From Rhizobium phaseoli (GTDB lineage: Bacteria > Pseudomonadota > Alphaproteobacteria > Rhizobiales > Rhizobiaceae): DNA of 64,000 nt. The stretch spans positions 1 to 64,000 of the forward strand of contig NZ_WUFT01000005.1 of assembly GCF_010668805.1 (NCBI RefSeq), given 5' to 3'. The position numbers were made by a program, and so were the translations under genes. Of this stretch, positions 9,156 to 17,470 are shown piece after piece (the stretch's first letter is position 1; every line of letters begins with the position of its first letter). The notes beneath the pieces were generated by a model. That model saw nothing but the letters and a program-made list of their open reading frames with translations, ran no database searches and had not been told where the DNA came from.

Positions 9156-9313
9156 TACTGAACTTTATACTTGAGACGAGTGAGGGACGTTATGCATGAC
9201 GGACGCCCCTCGGCATGAAGAAGCTCCTCGCTGCGAAGAGAGCTGAGCTGTTTTTTACGCGGTATCAATTGCCGCTCTTGTCATGGTCATGTGCGCTGCA
9301 CTAAATACCGGCC

Positions 9314-9904
9314 ATGTTGTTTCGCCGTCGCAAGCCCGCGGGATTCAAGGAAAAGATGCGAGAGCTTTTATGGCCCCGCAAAGGTTTCCTTCGCCCGATC
9401 CGTTATCTGACAATGCGCATCCTGCGCCTCAGCGCTTCGCCGCATGCGGTTGCGGCCGGCGTCGCTGCGGGTGTCTTCGTCTCGTGGACGCCGTTCATCG
9501 GCGTGCATTTCGTCATGGCTTTTGTCATCACCTATTTCCTCTCCGGCAGTATGGTGGCCGCCGCCCTCGGCTGCGCCGCTTTCGGCAATCCGCTGACCTA
9601 TCCCTTCATCTGGGGCATCACCTGGGAGATCGGGCATCTGCTGTTGAGCCGTGAGGACCATCTGGCCGGTCAGACCGTTGATCTGGCTGCCCTCTTTCAC
9701 AAGCTGAATTTTTCCGAGCTGTGGAGGCCGGTGCTCGAACCGATGCTCGTCGGCGCCATTCCGCCGGGGATCGTCACTTCCGTTGCGCTCTATGCGCTGA
9801 CGTTCTACACCGTGAAGGGTTTCCAGACGCGCCGCCACACACGGCTGTTGGAGCGGGCGCGATTGCGCCTGGCCAGCCCGGCCGGCGACATGCCGAGCGT
9901 ATGA
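9314..9904 (+). CDS. DUF2062 domain membrane protein
   Basis: A 196-residue inner membrane protein. After a basic N-terminus (MLFRRRKPAGFKEKMRELL) come the DUF2062 features: a first hydrophobic stretch around PHAVAAGVAAGVFVSWTPF (48-66), HFVMAFVITYFL, and the short FGNPLTYPFIWGITWEIG block, then a final hydrophobic segment around 155-175 and a basic tail. The domain is common in proteobacteria, sometimes fused to glycosyltransferases, and no biochemical role is settled. It is followed 38 bases later by acpS, with which it is probably cotranscribed; the pairing with a lipid-synthesis gene may hint at an envelope role. Confidence 0.85.
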   Translation: MLFRRRKPAGFKEKMRELLWPRKGFLRPIRYLTMRILRLSASPHAVAAGVAAGVFVSWTPFIGVHFVMAFVITYFLSGSMVAAALGCAAFGNPLTYPFIWGITWEIGHLLLSREDHLAGQTVDLAALFHKLNFSELWRPVLEPMLVGAIPPGIVTSVALYALTFYTVKGFQTRRHTRLLERARLRLASPAGDMPSV

Positions 9905-9942
9905 GCCTGATCAAGAATGCTTAAGCGACGGAAGGTTCCGGC

Positions 9943-10344
9943 ATGATCATCGGCATTGGCAGCGATCTGATCGATATTCGCCGCGTCGAGAAATCCATCG
10001 AACGCTTTGGCGAGCGCTTCACCCGTCGCTGCTTCACCGAGATCGAGCGCGCGCGTTCCGACCGCCGGGCAAATCGTGGTGCATCCTATGCCAAGCGTTT
10101 CGCCGCCAAGGAGGCCTGTTCCAAGGCGCTCGGCACCGGCATAGCCCAGGGGGTCTTCTGGAAGGACATGGGCGTCGTCAACTTGCCGAGCGGCAAGCCG
10201 ACCATGGTTCTATCCGGCGCCGCTGCCCTGATCCTCGAATCGCTGCTGCCAGCAGGCCACAGGCCCGCCATTCATTTGACAATAACGGATGATTATCCCT
10301 TGGCGCAGGCCTTCGTGATTATCGAGGCGTTGCCCGAGAGCTGA
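9943..10344 (+). CDS. acpS: Holo-[acyl-carrier-protein] synthase
   Basis: A 133-residue phosphopantetheinyl transferase that moves 4'-phosphopantetheine from CoA to the Ser of acyl carrier protein (acpP is at 60391 in this window). The two AcpS signatures are present: [13 protein letters not shown] with the metal-binding Asp8, and [16 protein letters not shown] with the catalytic Glu. Length matches the family. It heads the acpS-lepB-rnc-era series, a conserved alphaproteobacterial order. The last codons and the stop (GAG AGC TGA) fall inside the first unit of a tandem repeat. Confidence 0.95.
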   Translation: MIIGIGSDLIDIRRVEKSIERFGERFTRRCFTEIERARSDRRANRGASYAKRFAAKEACSKALGTGIAQGVFWKDMGVVNLPSGKPTMVLSGAAALILESLLPAGHRPAIHLTITDDYPLAQAFVIIEALPES

Positions 10345-10399
10345 TCGCAACCTCGGGAGCTGTTGATCGTGACCTCGGGAGCTGTTGATCGCGACCTCT
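10338..10399. repeat. Three-unit 22-bp tandem repeat over the acpS stop
   Basis: The unit GAGCTGTTGATCGYGACCTC (plus GG) occurs three times in direct tandem: a shortened first copy of 19 bases (10338-10356), then two near-identical copies (10357-10378 and 10379-10399). The first copy carries the acpS stop codon. The short unit and high identity suggest recent slippage. Confidence 0.85.
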
Positions 10400-10501
10400 C
10401 GTCGCTTTTGATGTTGTCGCCATTGCCGCAACCGGCCGAAGTCGCTAGAGAGAACGACAGAAAAATTGCGCCGCCGCGGCGTCTTGAAGGAATAAGACTG
10501 C

Positions 10502-11245
10502 GTGTCCGAAAAAGTCGAAGCCAAGCCGAACGCCCTCTGGGAAAATATCAAAGTCATCATCCAGGCGCTGATTTTGGCGATGGTGATCCGAACGGTGCTG
10601 TTCCAGCCCTTTACCATTCCGTCCGGTTCGATGATGCCGACGCTGCTCGTCGGCGATTACATCTTCGTCAATAAGTTTGCTTACGGCTATTCGAAATATT
10701 CGCTGCCCTTCTCGCCGGATATCTTCAGCGGCCGGCTGTTCGGCTCCGATCCGAAGCGTGGCGACATCGTCGTCTTCCGCTTCCCGCCAAACCCGGAGGT
10801 CGATTACATCAAGCGTTGCGTCGGCCTGCCGGGCGACCATATCCAGGTGACCGACGGCGTGCTCTACGTCAACGGCAAGCCGGTTCCGAAGGTGGCTGAC
10901 GGCACTTTCACCTCGGATTACAAACTCGATCCTGGCGCCGATGTACCGGTCTTCCGCGAAACGCTCGACAATGGCAAGACCTACGACACGCTCGATCAGT
11001 CTCCCGTGTCGCGCGGCGATAACACCCGTGAATTCATCGTGCCGGAAGGCCATTATTTCATGATGGGCGACAACCGCGACAACTCGCTCGACAGCCGTTT
11101 CGACGTCGGCTTCGTGCCTGCGGAAAATCTTGTCGGCCGCGCCAGCGTCATCTTCTTCTCGCTCGGCAACGACACCTCCTTCCGCGAAATTTGGAAGTGG
11201 CCGACGAATATGCGCTGGGACCGCCTCTTCAAGGTTGTTGAATGA
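10502..11245 (+). CDS. lepB: Signal peptidase I
   Basis: A 247-residue inner membrane protease that removes signal peptides from exported proteins. It has one N-terminal membrane segment (about 17-36), then the catalytic Ser43 in IPSGSMMPTL and Lys104 in DYIKRCVGLPGD, followed by the GDNRDNSLDSR box (E-box). It starts with GTG, with AAGGAA about ten bases upstream. It ends in a four-base ATGA overlap with rnc, so the two are translationally coupled, an arrangement also known from other alphaproteobacteria. Substrates in this window include Slt and SodC. Confidence 0.96.
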   Translation: MSEKVEAKPNALWENIKVIIQALILAMVIRTVLFQPFTIPSGSMMPTLLVGDYIFVNKFAYGYSKYSLPFSPDIFSGRLFGSDPKRGDIVVFRFPPNPEVDYIKRCVGLPGDHIQVTDGVLYVNGKPVPKVADGTFTSDYKLDPGADVPVFRETLDNGKTYDTLDQSPVSRGDNTREFIVPEGHYFMMGDNRDNSLDSRFDVGFVPAENLVGRASVIFFSLGNDTSFREIWKWPTNMRWDRLFKVVE

Positions 11246-11961
11246 GCAAGGCGCAGACGCTTTCTGCGGCCGACCGCGCAAAGCTTGAAGGCCTGATCGG
11301 TCACGACTTCGCCGAGAAGGAACGCCTGGATCGGGCGCTGACCCATGCCAGCGCCCGCACCGAAAAGGGCGGCAATTACGAACGCCTGGAATTCCTCGGC
11401 GACCGGGTACTCGGCCTCTGCATCGCCGAGCTTCTGTTCCGCACCTTCGGCGCGGCGGCGGAAGGTGAACTCTCGGTTCGCCTCAACCAGCTCGTCAGCG
11501 CTGAAACCTGCGCTGCGGTCGCCGACGAACTCAATCTCCACCTCTATATCCGTACCGGCGCCGATGTGAAGAAATTGACCGGCAAGCGCATGATGAATGT
11601 GCGCGCCGACGTCGTCGAAAGCCTGATCGCTGCGATCTATCTCGACGGCGGCCTCGAAGTGGCCCGCCGCTTCATCCTGCGCTACTGGCAGGGCAGGGCG
11701 GTCAGGGCCGATGGCGCCAAACGGGACGCCAAAACCGAGCTGCAGGAATGGTCGCACGCCAAATTCGGCGTCACGCCCAACTACCGGGTTGATGAACGCA
11801 GCGGACCGGATCATGATCCGCGTTTCAAGGTGACGGTGGAAGTTGCTGGCATAAAGCCGGAAACCGGCGTAGAGCGGTCGAAGCGCGCCGCCGAACAGGT
11901 TGCGGCGACGAAGATGCTTGAGCGCGAAGGCATTTGGCAGCAATCGCCTGCCGGAAACTGA
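11242..11961 (+). CDS. rnc: Ribonuclease III
   Basis: A 239-residue double-strand-specific RNase that processes rRNA precursors and structured mRNA. The RNase III signature ERLEFLGDRVLGL (47-59) holds the metal-binding acids, and a second acidic cluster is in ADVVESLIAAIYLDGG. A double-stranded RNA-binding domain covers about 160-232 (DAKTELQEW ... KRAAEQVAATKML). It overlaps lepB by four bases and is followed by era after seven bases, the classic rnc-era pair that couples rRNA processing to 30S assembly. Confidence 0.96.
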   Translation: MSKAQTLSAADRAKLEGLIGHDFAEKERLDRALTHASARTEKGGNYERLEFLGDRVLGLCIAELLFRTFGAAAEGELSVRLNQLVSAETCAAVADELNLHLYIRTGADVKKLTGKRMMNVRADVVESLIAAIYLDGGLEVARRFILRYWQGRAVRADGAKRDAKTELQEWSHAKFGVTPNYRVDERSGPDHDPRFKVTVEVAGIKPETGVERSKRAAEQVAATKMLEREGIWQQSPAGN

Positions 11962-11968
11962 CGGGACA

Positions 11969-12910
11969 ATGACACAAGAAGAAGATATCGCGGCCGAAGC
12001 TGCTGCAGAAACCAATCGTCCAACGCATTCGGGCTTCGTCGCGCTGATCGGGCCGACCAATGCCGGTAAGTCGACGCTGGTGAACCGCCTCGTCGGCGCC
12101 AAGGTCTCGATCGTCAGCCATAAGGTGCAGACGACGCGCGCCATCGTCCGCGGCATCGCGATTCATGACAACGCCCAGATCGTCTTCATGGACACGCCCG
12201 GCATCTTCAAGCCGCGCCGCCGGCTAGACCGCGCCATGGTGACCTCGGCCTGGGGCGGTGCGAGGGATGCCGATCTGATCGTGCTGCTGATCGACAGCGA
12301 GCGCGGCCTGCGCGGCGATGCCGAAGCTATCCTCGAAGGCCTCAAGGAGGTCCGACAGCCCAAAATCCTGCTGCTCAACAAGATCGACCGCGTCAACCGT
12401 GAGGATCTGCTGGCCCTCGCGGCCGCTGCCAACGAGAAGATCGCCTTCGATCGTACCTTCATGATATCAGCCGAAAACGGCTCCGGCTGCGACGATCTCA
12501 TGGACTATCTGGCCGCCACGCTGCCGGAGGGGCCATGGTACTATCCTGAAGACCAGATCTCCGATCTGCCGATGCGCCAGCTCGCCGCCGAGATCACCCG
12601 CGAGAAGCTGTTTTTGCGCCTGCACCAGGAGCTTCCCTACGCCTCGCATGTCGAGACGGAAAAGTGGGAAGAGCGCAAGGACGGCTCGGTGCGGATCGAG
12701 CAGGTGATCTATCTCGAGCGCGATAGCCAGAAGAAGATCGCGCTCGGCAAGGGTGGTGAAACCATCAAGGCGATCTCGACTGCGTCGCGCAAGGAATTGT
12801 CGGAGATCCTCGAGCAGCCCGTTCATCTCTTCCTGTTCGTCAAGGTTCGCGAGAACTGGGGAGACGATCCCGAGCGGTTCCGCGAAATGGGTCTCGATTT
12901 CCCGAAATAA
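11969..12910 (+). CDS. era: GTPase Era
   Basis: A 313-residue GTPase that assists 16S rRNA 3' maturation and 30S assembly. The G1 loop is GPTNAGKST, G3 is DTPG, G4 is NKID, and the C-terminal KH RNA-binding domain contains IALGKGGETIKAIS. The start at MTQEEDIAAEAAAE is seven bases after the rnc stop; an in-frame reading that begins inside rnc has no family sequence. The ~20-residue N-terminal extension before the G domain is acidic and is common in rhizobial Era. Confidence 0.96.
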   Translation: MTQEEDIAAEAAAETNRPTHSGFVALIGPTNAGKSTLVNRLVGAKVSIVSHKVQTTRAIVRGIAIHDNAQIVFMDTPGIFKPRRRLDRAMVTSAWGGARDADLIVLLIDSERGLRGDAEAILEGLKEVRQPKILLLNKIDRVNREDLLALAAAANEKIAFDRTFMISAENGSGCDDLMDYLAATLPEGPWYYPEDQISDLPMRQLAAEITREKLFLRLHQELPYASHVETEKWEERKDGSVRIEQVIYLERDSQKKIALGKGGETIKAISTASRKELSEILEQPVHLFLFVKVRENWGDDPERFREMGLDFPK

Positions 12911-13060
12911 GCACGGCAAGGATTTCGTCGGCCAAGCGCCAGACCGTTGTTTCCGCATAAAAAAATCGCTTTGCTCGCGGAACAAATTTGTGGCTCGCGC
13001 ATTCCTCAATGAACGGCGTACCAACGATGGTGCGCCGGTTTTGCGACGGCAGGGGCAAAC

Positions 13061-13813
13061 ATGGTGACGTCGAGATCGGTCAATTCTTTCAAGACCCCTT
13101 GCCAGCAATGTCCCTTGCGGCCCCTGCCGCATTTCAGGGAATTCAGCCGCGACGAGCTGGAATTCGTCTCGAGCTTCAAGAGGGGTGAGCTTGCCGTCGA
13201 TGCTGGCTCCACTATCCTCGTCGAGGGCGCACACAGCGCTCATCTCTTCACCGTGCTTGCCGGTTGGGGCTTTCGCTACAAGATGCTGGAGGATGGGCGC
13301 CGCCAGATCCTGAATTATATCATGCCAGGCGATCTGATCGGACTGCAGGGAACGATCGCCGGCGAGATGCAGCATTCCGTCGAAGCGCTTTCGCCGGTTT
13401 CCCTTTGCGTCTTCGAGCGTGACAGGCTGATGACGCTCTATAACAAACACCCCTCGCTCGCCTTCGACATCACCTGGATCGCAGCGCGGGAGGAGCGTAT
13501 TCTCGATGAACACCTGCTCAGCATCGGCCGCCGCACGGCGCTGGAAAGAGCAGCCTACCTGATCGCTTTCCTGTTTGAGCGAGGCCGGAAGCTTAATCTC
13601 TTCAACGGCCGCAGCTTCATCCCGATCACCCAGCAGCACATTGCCGATACGCTCGGCCTTTCCATCGTCCACACCAACAAGACCCTGAAAAAGCTCGGTG
13701 AACGTCGATTGATCCGCTGGCAGGAGCGTGGCTGCGAGGTTCTGGACGGCGAGGAATTGATGGCCATTGCCGGCTGGGAAGGGCTCGGAGAGGGCAAACG
13801 CCCCTTCATCTAA
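13061..13813 (+). CDS. Crp/Fnr-family transcription regulator with partial cysteine set
   Basis: A 250-residue regulator with an N-terminal cyclic-nucleotide-binding-type barrel (about 25-140), a long dimer helix, and a C-terminal winged helix-turn-helix (ITQQHIADTLGLSIVHTNKTLKKL region, about 185-215). Unlike CRP it has CxxC near the N-terminus (Cys14, Cys17) and Cys116 at the place where Fnr has its distant ligand Cys122, but it lacks the fourth Fnr cysteine. The recognition helix has VHTNK in place of the Fnr E..SR pattern, as in many FixK-like relatives. It sits alone between era and recO with 150- and 226-base flanks, so it is probably its own unit. Signal sensed is unknown. Confidence 0.88.
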   Translation: MVTSRSVNSFKTPCQQCPLRPLPHFREFSRDELEFVSSFKRGELAVDAGSTILVEGAHSAHLFTVLAGWGFRYKMLEDGRRQILNYIMPGDLIGLQGTIAGEMQHSVEALSPVSLCVFERDRLMTLYNKHPSLAFDITWIAAREERILDEHLLSIGRRTALERAAYLIAFLFERGRKLNLFNGRSFIPITQQHIADTLGLSIVHTNKTLKKLGERRLIRWQERGCEVLDGEELMAIAGWEGLGEGKRPFI

Positions 13814-14039
13814 CCCTTGGTCTTATGTCTTTTTTAAATGCGCATTAGCAGCTCGGAAAATAAGGTCGGTCGTCGCCTTTCCTCCGATTTTGATTCTTAT
13901 CGACCGGGCAGAAAAGTGGTTTATTCAGAAATGGTGGCGGAATTCACCGATAGCGTGCCATGCGGGGGCACCGGAAGGCAATGATGTTGGCGAAACGGCC
14001 GGGGCGCTGCGACAGGCGCCCGACGAGAGGCATGGAATC

Positions 14040-14402
14040 ATGAGCGCAATCCGTGTTCTGGTTCTTGAAGACAGTCTGATCATCGCGATGGAGGCGGAGG
14101 ATATGCTGCGCCTGGCCGGCGTCGAGAATATCGATATCGTCGGCAGTGTGGAGCAGGCGAGGGCTGCCATCGCGGCGGAGACATATGATTTCGCCCTTCT
14201 CGACGTTAATCTCGGCGAGGGCATGAGCTTCGGATTTGCACGACATCTTCTCGATATCGGCATTCCCTTCGGCTTCGTCAGTGGCTATTCCGATACGGGC
14301 GATTTCCCGCCCGATCTGCAGCACATTCCGCTTCTGGTGAAGCCTTTCGACGAAACGGCGATGCGTGAATTCCTGCTGAGGCTTTTCCCGGCTGTCGCCT
14401 GA
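14040..14402 (+). CDS. Single-domain response regulator (receiver only)
   Basis: A 120-residue CheY-like receiver with no output domain. The acidic pair is Glu10-Asp11 in LVLEDS, the phospho-acceptor is Asp55 in FALLDVNLG, the switch Ser is Ser81 in FVSGYSD, and the conserved Lys is Lys101 in LVKPF. All phosphorylation residues are present, so it is probably active. Such stand-alone receivers in rhizobia take part in phosphorelays or in general-stress circuits; no histidine kinase gene is next to it, so the partner is encoded elsewhere. The ATG at 14040 is chosen because the receiver fold begins immediately after it. Confidence 0.88.
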   Translation: MSAIRVLVLEDSLIIAMEAEDMLRLAGVENIDIVGSVEQARAAIAAETYDFALLDVNLGEGMSFGFARHLLDIGIPFGFVSGYSDTGDFPPDLQHIPLLVKPFDETAMREFLLRLFPAVA

Positions 14403-14409
14403 CGCGGTC

Positions 14410-14459
14410 CATGACATGTCGCCCGAAAACCGTTCACAGTTTTCGGCATCATGCTCTAG
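14410..14459. repeat. Dispersed palindromic repeat, recO upstream
   Basis: ACATGTCGCCCGAAAACCGT...CACAGTTTTCGGCATCATGCTCT is an imperfect palindrome (GAAAAC/GTTTTC arms). A related copy in the opposite orientation is at 26384-26430. It occupies most of the gap between the receiver gene and recO and leaves the recO promoter region little space. Confidence 0.7.
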
Positions 14460-14491
14460 GATGGATTCGTCAGCCGTAAGGACTTCTTTCG

Positions 14492-15256
14492 ATGCAGTGG
14501 CAGGACCATGCGATCATCCTGGGCGTCAAGCGCCACGGCGAGACGAGTGTCATCGCCGAGGTGATGACGCGTGATCGCGGCCGCCATCTCGGCCTGGTTC
14601 GTTCCGGGCGGTCGCGCGCCATGCAGCCGGTGCTGCAGGCGGGCAATGCCGTAGAAGTCCTTTGGCGCGCCAGGTTGGACGAACATCTCGGCGAATTTCG
14701 CGTCGAGCCGGTGACGTTGCGCGCCGCCCGCCTGATGGAAACGGCGACCGCCGTCTACGGCGTTCAGGCGATGGGCGCGCTGCTGCGGCTGCTGCCGGAG
14801 CGTGACCCACATCCGCACCTCTTCGATGCGCTGGAGATCATCCTCGATCACCTGCACAACCCGGCCGATGCCGGCGAACTCTTCGTGCGTTTCGAGCTTG
14901 CGGTGCTGAACGATCTCGGCTTCGGTCTCGATCTGGCCGAATGCGCCGCGACCGGCGCCCGTTCCGATCTCGCCTATGTCTCGCCGAAATCCGGCCGCGC
15001 CGTCAGCCGCAGCGCCGGTGCCCCCTGGGCGGACAAGATGCTGCTCCTGCCGCCCTTCCTTGGCATCGAAGGCAACCATGCAGCCGACTTCGACAGCCTC
15101 GCGGCGGCGTTTCGTCTGACGGGATTCTTTCTGCATCGCCACGTCTATGAACCGCGCGGCATCGAAGCCGTTGCAGCCCGCGAGGGCTTCGTTCAGGCGG
15201 CACTCAAGGCGCTCAATCCTGCTTTGCGGACGCTTTCCGGTCCGATCTCCGCCTGA
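14492..15256 (+). CDS. recO: DNA repair protein RecO
   Basis: A 254-residue mediator that with RecR loads RecA on SSB-coated DNA in gap repair. The N-terminal OB fold begins [22 protein letters not shown] and includes GLVRSGRSR; a helical domain follows ([19 protein letters not shown], about 130-150). The family is weakly conserved, but start, length and these motifs agree. In many bacteria recO directly follows era; here two regulatory genes lie between them. The gap to the aldo/keto reductase gene is 99 bases. Confidence 0.93.
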   Translation: MQWQDHAIILGVKRHGETSVIAEVMTRDRGRHLGLVRSGRSRAMQPVLQAGNAVEVLWRARLDEHLGEFRVEPVTLRAARLMETATAVYGVQAMGALLRLLPERDPHPHLFDALEIILDHLHNPADAGELFVRFELAVLNDLGFGLDLAECAATGARSDLAYVSPKSGRAVSRSAGAPWADKMLLLPPFLGIEGNHAADFDSLAAAFRLTGFFLHRHVYEPRGIEAVAAREGFVQAALKALNPALRTLSGPISA

Positions 15257-15355
15257 GATCGGTTTTTTACCGGTGCAAAACATCTTCCGGATTTGGCGGT
15301 TTACCCGCATATGGACCCTTCCTATGTCTTGGAGACGCCAATCAAGGAGGATTTC

Positions 15356-16351
15356 ATGCTGACCAAGACCGCAACCCCGACGACGATCACGCTCTGGAAC
15401 GGCCGCGAAATTCCGCGTCTCGGCATGGGATGCTGGGCAATCGGCGGTCCCTTCTTTGCCGGTGACACACCGCTCGGCTGGGGCGAAGTCGACGACGATG
15501 AATCGGTGGAGGCGATCCATCGCGCCATCGAACTCGGCATCCGCTTTTTCGACACGGCCTCGAACTACGGCGCCGGCCATTCGGAGGAGGTGCTCGGCCG
15601 GGCAATCGGCAATCGCGACGATATTATCGTCGCCACCAAGTTCGGCTTCGCCACCGATCCGCAAACCAAGCAGGCAACTGGCGCCTTCGCCGATGAAGCC
15701 TTCATCCGCCGTTCGGTCGAGACCTCGCTACGCCGCCTCAAGCGCGACCGTCTCGATCTCTTACAGTTCCACATCAATGATTTTCCGTTGGAACAGTCCG
15801 ATGCTGTCTTCGACGTGCTGGAGGCGCTGCGCGTCGAAGGCAAGATCGACGCATTCGGGTGGAGCACCGATTTTCCCGATCGCGCCGCCCGCCATGCCGG
15901 CCGCGAGGGCTATGTCTCCGTTCAGCATACGATGAACGTCTTCGAGCCGGTGCCGGAGATGATCGCGGTGATCGAGGGGAAAGGCCTTATCTCGATCAAT
16001 CGCGGTCCGCTGGCCATGGGGCTGTTGACCGGCAAGTTCACCGCCGACAAGGCGGTGGGTGCCAAGGATGTGCGCGGCGCGGCGCTCGACTGGATGGTCT
16101 ATTTCAAGGACGGCTGCATGGCGCCGGAATTTGCCGCAAGGCTCGACGCCGTCCGCGATCTCCTGACCTCGGGCGGCCGCACGCTGACGCAAGGCGCGCT
16201 CGCCTGGCTCTGGGCGAGGTCGCCGCGCACTCTCCCCATTCCGGGCTTCCGCACTGTCGCCCAAGTGGAGGAAAATGCCGGGGCGCTGGAGAAAGGGCCG
16301 TTATCGGCCGATGTCATGGCGGGGATCGACGCCGCGCCCGGGCATCAGTGA
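15356..16351 (+). CDS. Aldo/keto reductase
   Basis: A 331-residue NADPH-dependent TIM-barrel oxidoreductase. The catalytic residues of the superfamily are visible: Asp and Tyr in FFDTASNYGAGHSEE, Lys in VATKFGF, and His in LLQFHIND. The C-terminal cofactor region ends PIPGFRTVAQVEENAGA. The start is set by a near-perfect ribosome site, AAGGAGG, at 15344-15350. The natural substrate cannot be told; this branch includes general carbonyl reductases. It is followed by a large palindromic repeat that may close its transcript. It is not closely related to the second aldo/keto reductase at 57077. Confidence 0.92.
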   Translation: MLTKTATPTTITLWNGREIPRLGMGCWAIGGPFFAGDTPLGWGEVDDDESVEAIHRAIELGIRFFDTASNYGAGHSEEVLGRAIGNRDDIIVATKFGFATDPQTKQATGAFADEAFIRRSVETSLRRLKRDRLDLLQFHINDFPLEQSDAVFDVLEALRVEGKIDAFGWSTDFPDRAARHAGREGYVSVQHTMNVFEPVPEMIAVIEGKGLISINRGPLAMGLLTGKFTADKAVGAKDVRGAALDWMVYFKDGCMAPEFAARLDAVRDLLTSGGRTLTQGALAWLWARSPRTLPIPGFRTVAQVEENAGALEKGPLSADVMAGIDAAPGHQ

Positions 16352-16372
16352 GAGGCGGTGACTCTCCCCACG

Positions 16373-16557
16373 CTCCCTCATTCCTGAGTCCTCAGGGCTT
16401 GCCCGAGGGATGTCACAGAAATCCAGCCACCGCGCGTCTGCGCGGTGAATGACTCAATGCGAATTTGAAAAAAAGTCTTCCGCGCCCAAGGACTTGGGCG
16501 CACTGGATTCCTGTGACATCCCTCGGGCAAGGCCCTGAGGACACAGGAATGAGGGAG
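16373..16557. repeat. Large palindromic element with ~50-base arms
   Basis: The left arm (16373-16423, CTCCCTCATTCCTGAGTCCT...) and right arm (16503-16557, ...ACACAGGAATGAGGGAG) are near-perfect inverted copies, with the shared core GCTTGCCCGAGGGATGTCACAG. The ~80-base centre contains two smaller hairpins (CCGCGC-GTCT-GCGCGG and CGCCCAAGGACTTGGGCG). It fills the gap between convergent genes. Its build matches the dispersed intergenic mosaic elements of Rhizobium genomes; no coding capacity is seen. Confidence 0.9.
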
Positions 16558-16603
16558 AACGTTGCAGCGCGCGTGCGGAAGAAAGCATCCTTCCGTATGT
16601 TAC

Positions 16604-17461
16604 CTATCCTCGTGCACGAACCTTCAACGCCCAACCCTCAGGCCGTCCTTCGACGACGCGCACGGCGTCACCGATCGTGATCGTGCCGCCGCCGCGCGGC
16701 GTGACGTTCCAGCCGAACAGCGGACCGGGCACACGCCTGTCGGCCGACATACGGATGCGGCCCATTGATGGCATCGGGTTCGGCCCGTCGCGTGAACCGG
16801 TCAGCTGGTCCTGCGTCGTCATGATACAGCGCGAGCAGGGTTTGACGAGATCGAAGCGGATGCCGGCGATCTCGATCGCCGCCCAGCGGTCCTCCGGCCA
16901 GGCCTCGTCGATATCGATGACGATGTTCGGCCGGAAGCGTTCCATGCCGACGCTGCCTTCGCCATGGGCGGCGAGATCGGCATTCAGCGCCTTCAGCGAG
17001 CCGGTCGTCGTCACCAGGATCTGGTAGCCGTCGGTGAAGGTGACCGGCGTGCCTTCGCCGGCCCATTCGGCATTCGCCGTCCGCCGGGCCTGTCCGTCGA
17101 AGAAGACCAGCCGCACCTCGCGGCCAAGCCATTCGGAAAGCTGCCGGTTGCTCTCGGGATCGGCGACGGCGGCGCTGACAGTCGATTTCCACACGGACAC
17201 ATCCATGCGGTTTTCAGGCTGAGGCGGCAGTACCGATATGTCCGGCTTTCCCTGCATCAGCAGCCGAAAGACGCCGGGCTCCGGCCGGATCTCGATGCGC
17301 GCGAGGTCCGGCAACTCGCGCTGGGTGATGAAGTGCCCGTGCGCATCGGTGATCATTGCCCGCCGGTCGCCGGGAAGCCCATAAGCGTCGATGTCGGCCG
17401 AAGGCAGGGCAATGCCACGAGCGCTCTTGAGGGGATAGATAAAGAGATCGCTGATAAGCAT
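16604..17461 (-). CDS. MOSC domain protein (molybdenum cofactor-binding, YcbX/mARC-like)
   Basis: A 285-residue protein with an N-terminal MOSC beta-barrel (about 1-120, starting SDLFIYPLKSARG) and a C-terminal MOSC domain. KPCSRC holds Cys209, the residue equivalent to the molybdenum-ligating Cys of mARC/YcbX enzymes, and MERFRPNIVID is a family signature. Relatives reduce N-hydroxylated compounds such as 6-hydroxylaminopurine. No ferredoxin domain is fused at the C-terminus, unlike E. coli YcbX, so a separate electron donor is needed. It follows the HD-domain gene by nine bases and is surely cotranscribed with it. Confidence 0.9.
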   Translation of the reverse strand: MLISDLFIYPLKSARGIALPSADIDAYGLPGDRRAMITDAHGHFITQRELPDLARIEIRPEPGVFRLLMQGKPDISVLPPQPENRMDVSVWKSTVSAAVADPESNRQLSEWLGREVRLVFFDGQARRTANAEWAGEGTPVTFTDGYQILVTTTGSLKALNADLAAHGEGSVGMERFRPNIVIDIDEAWPEDRWAAIEIAGIRFDLVKPCSRCIMTTQDQLTGSRDGPNPMPSMGRIRMSADRRVPGPLFGWNVTPRGGGTITIGDAVRVVEGRPEGWALKVRARG

Positions 17462-17470
17462 GCTGTTCTC

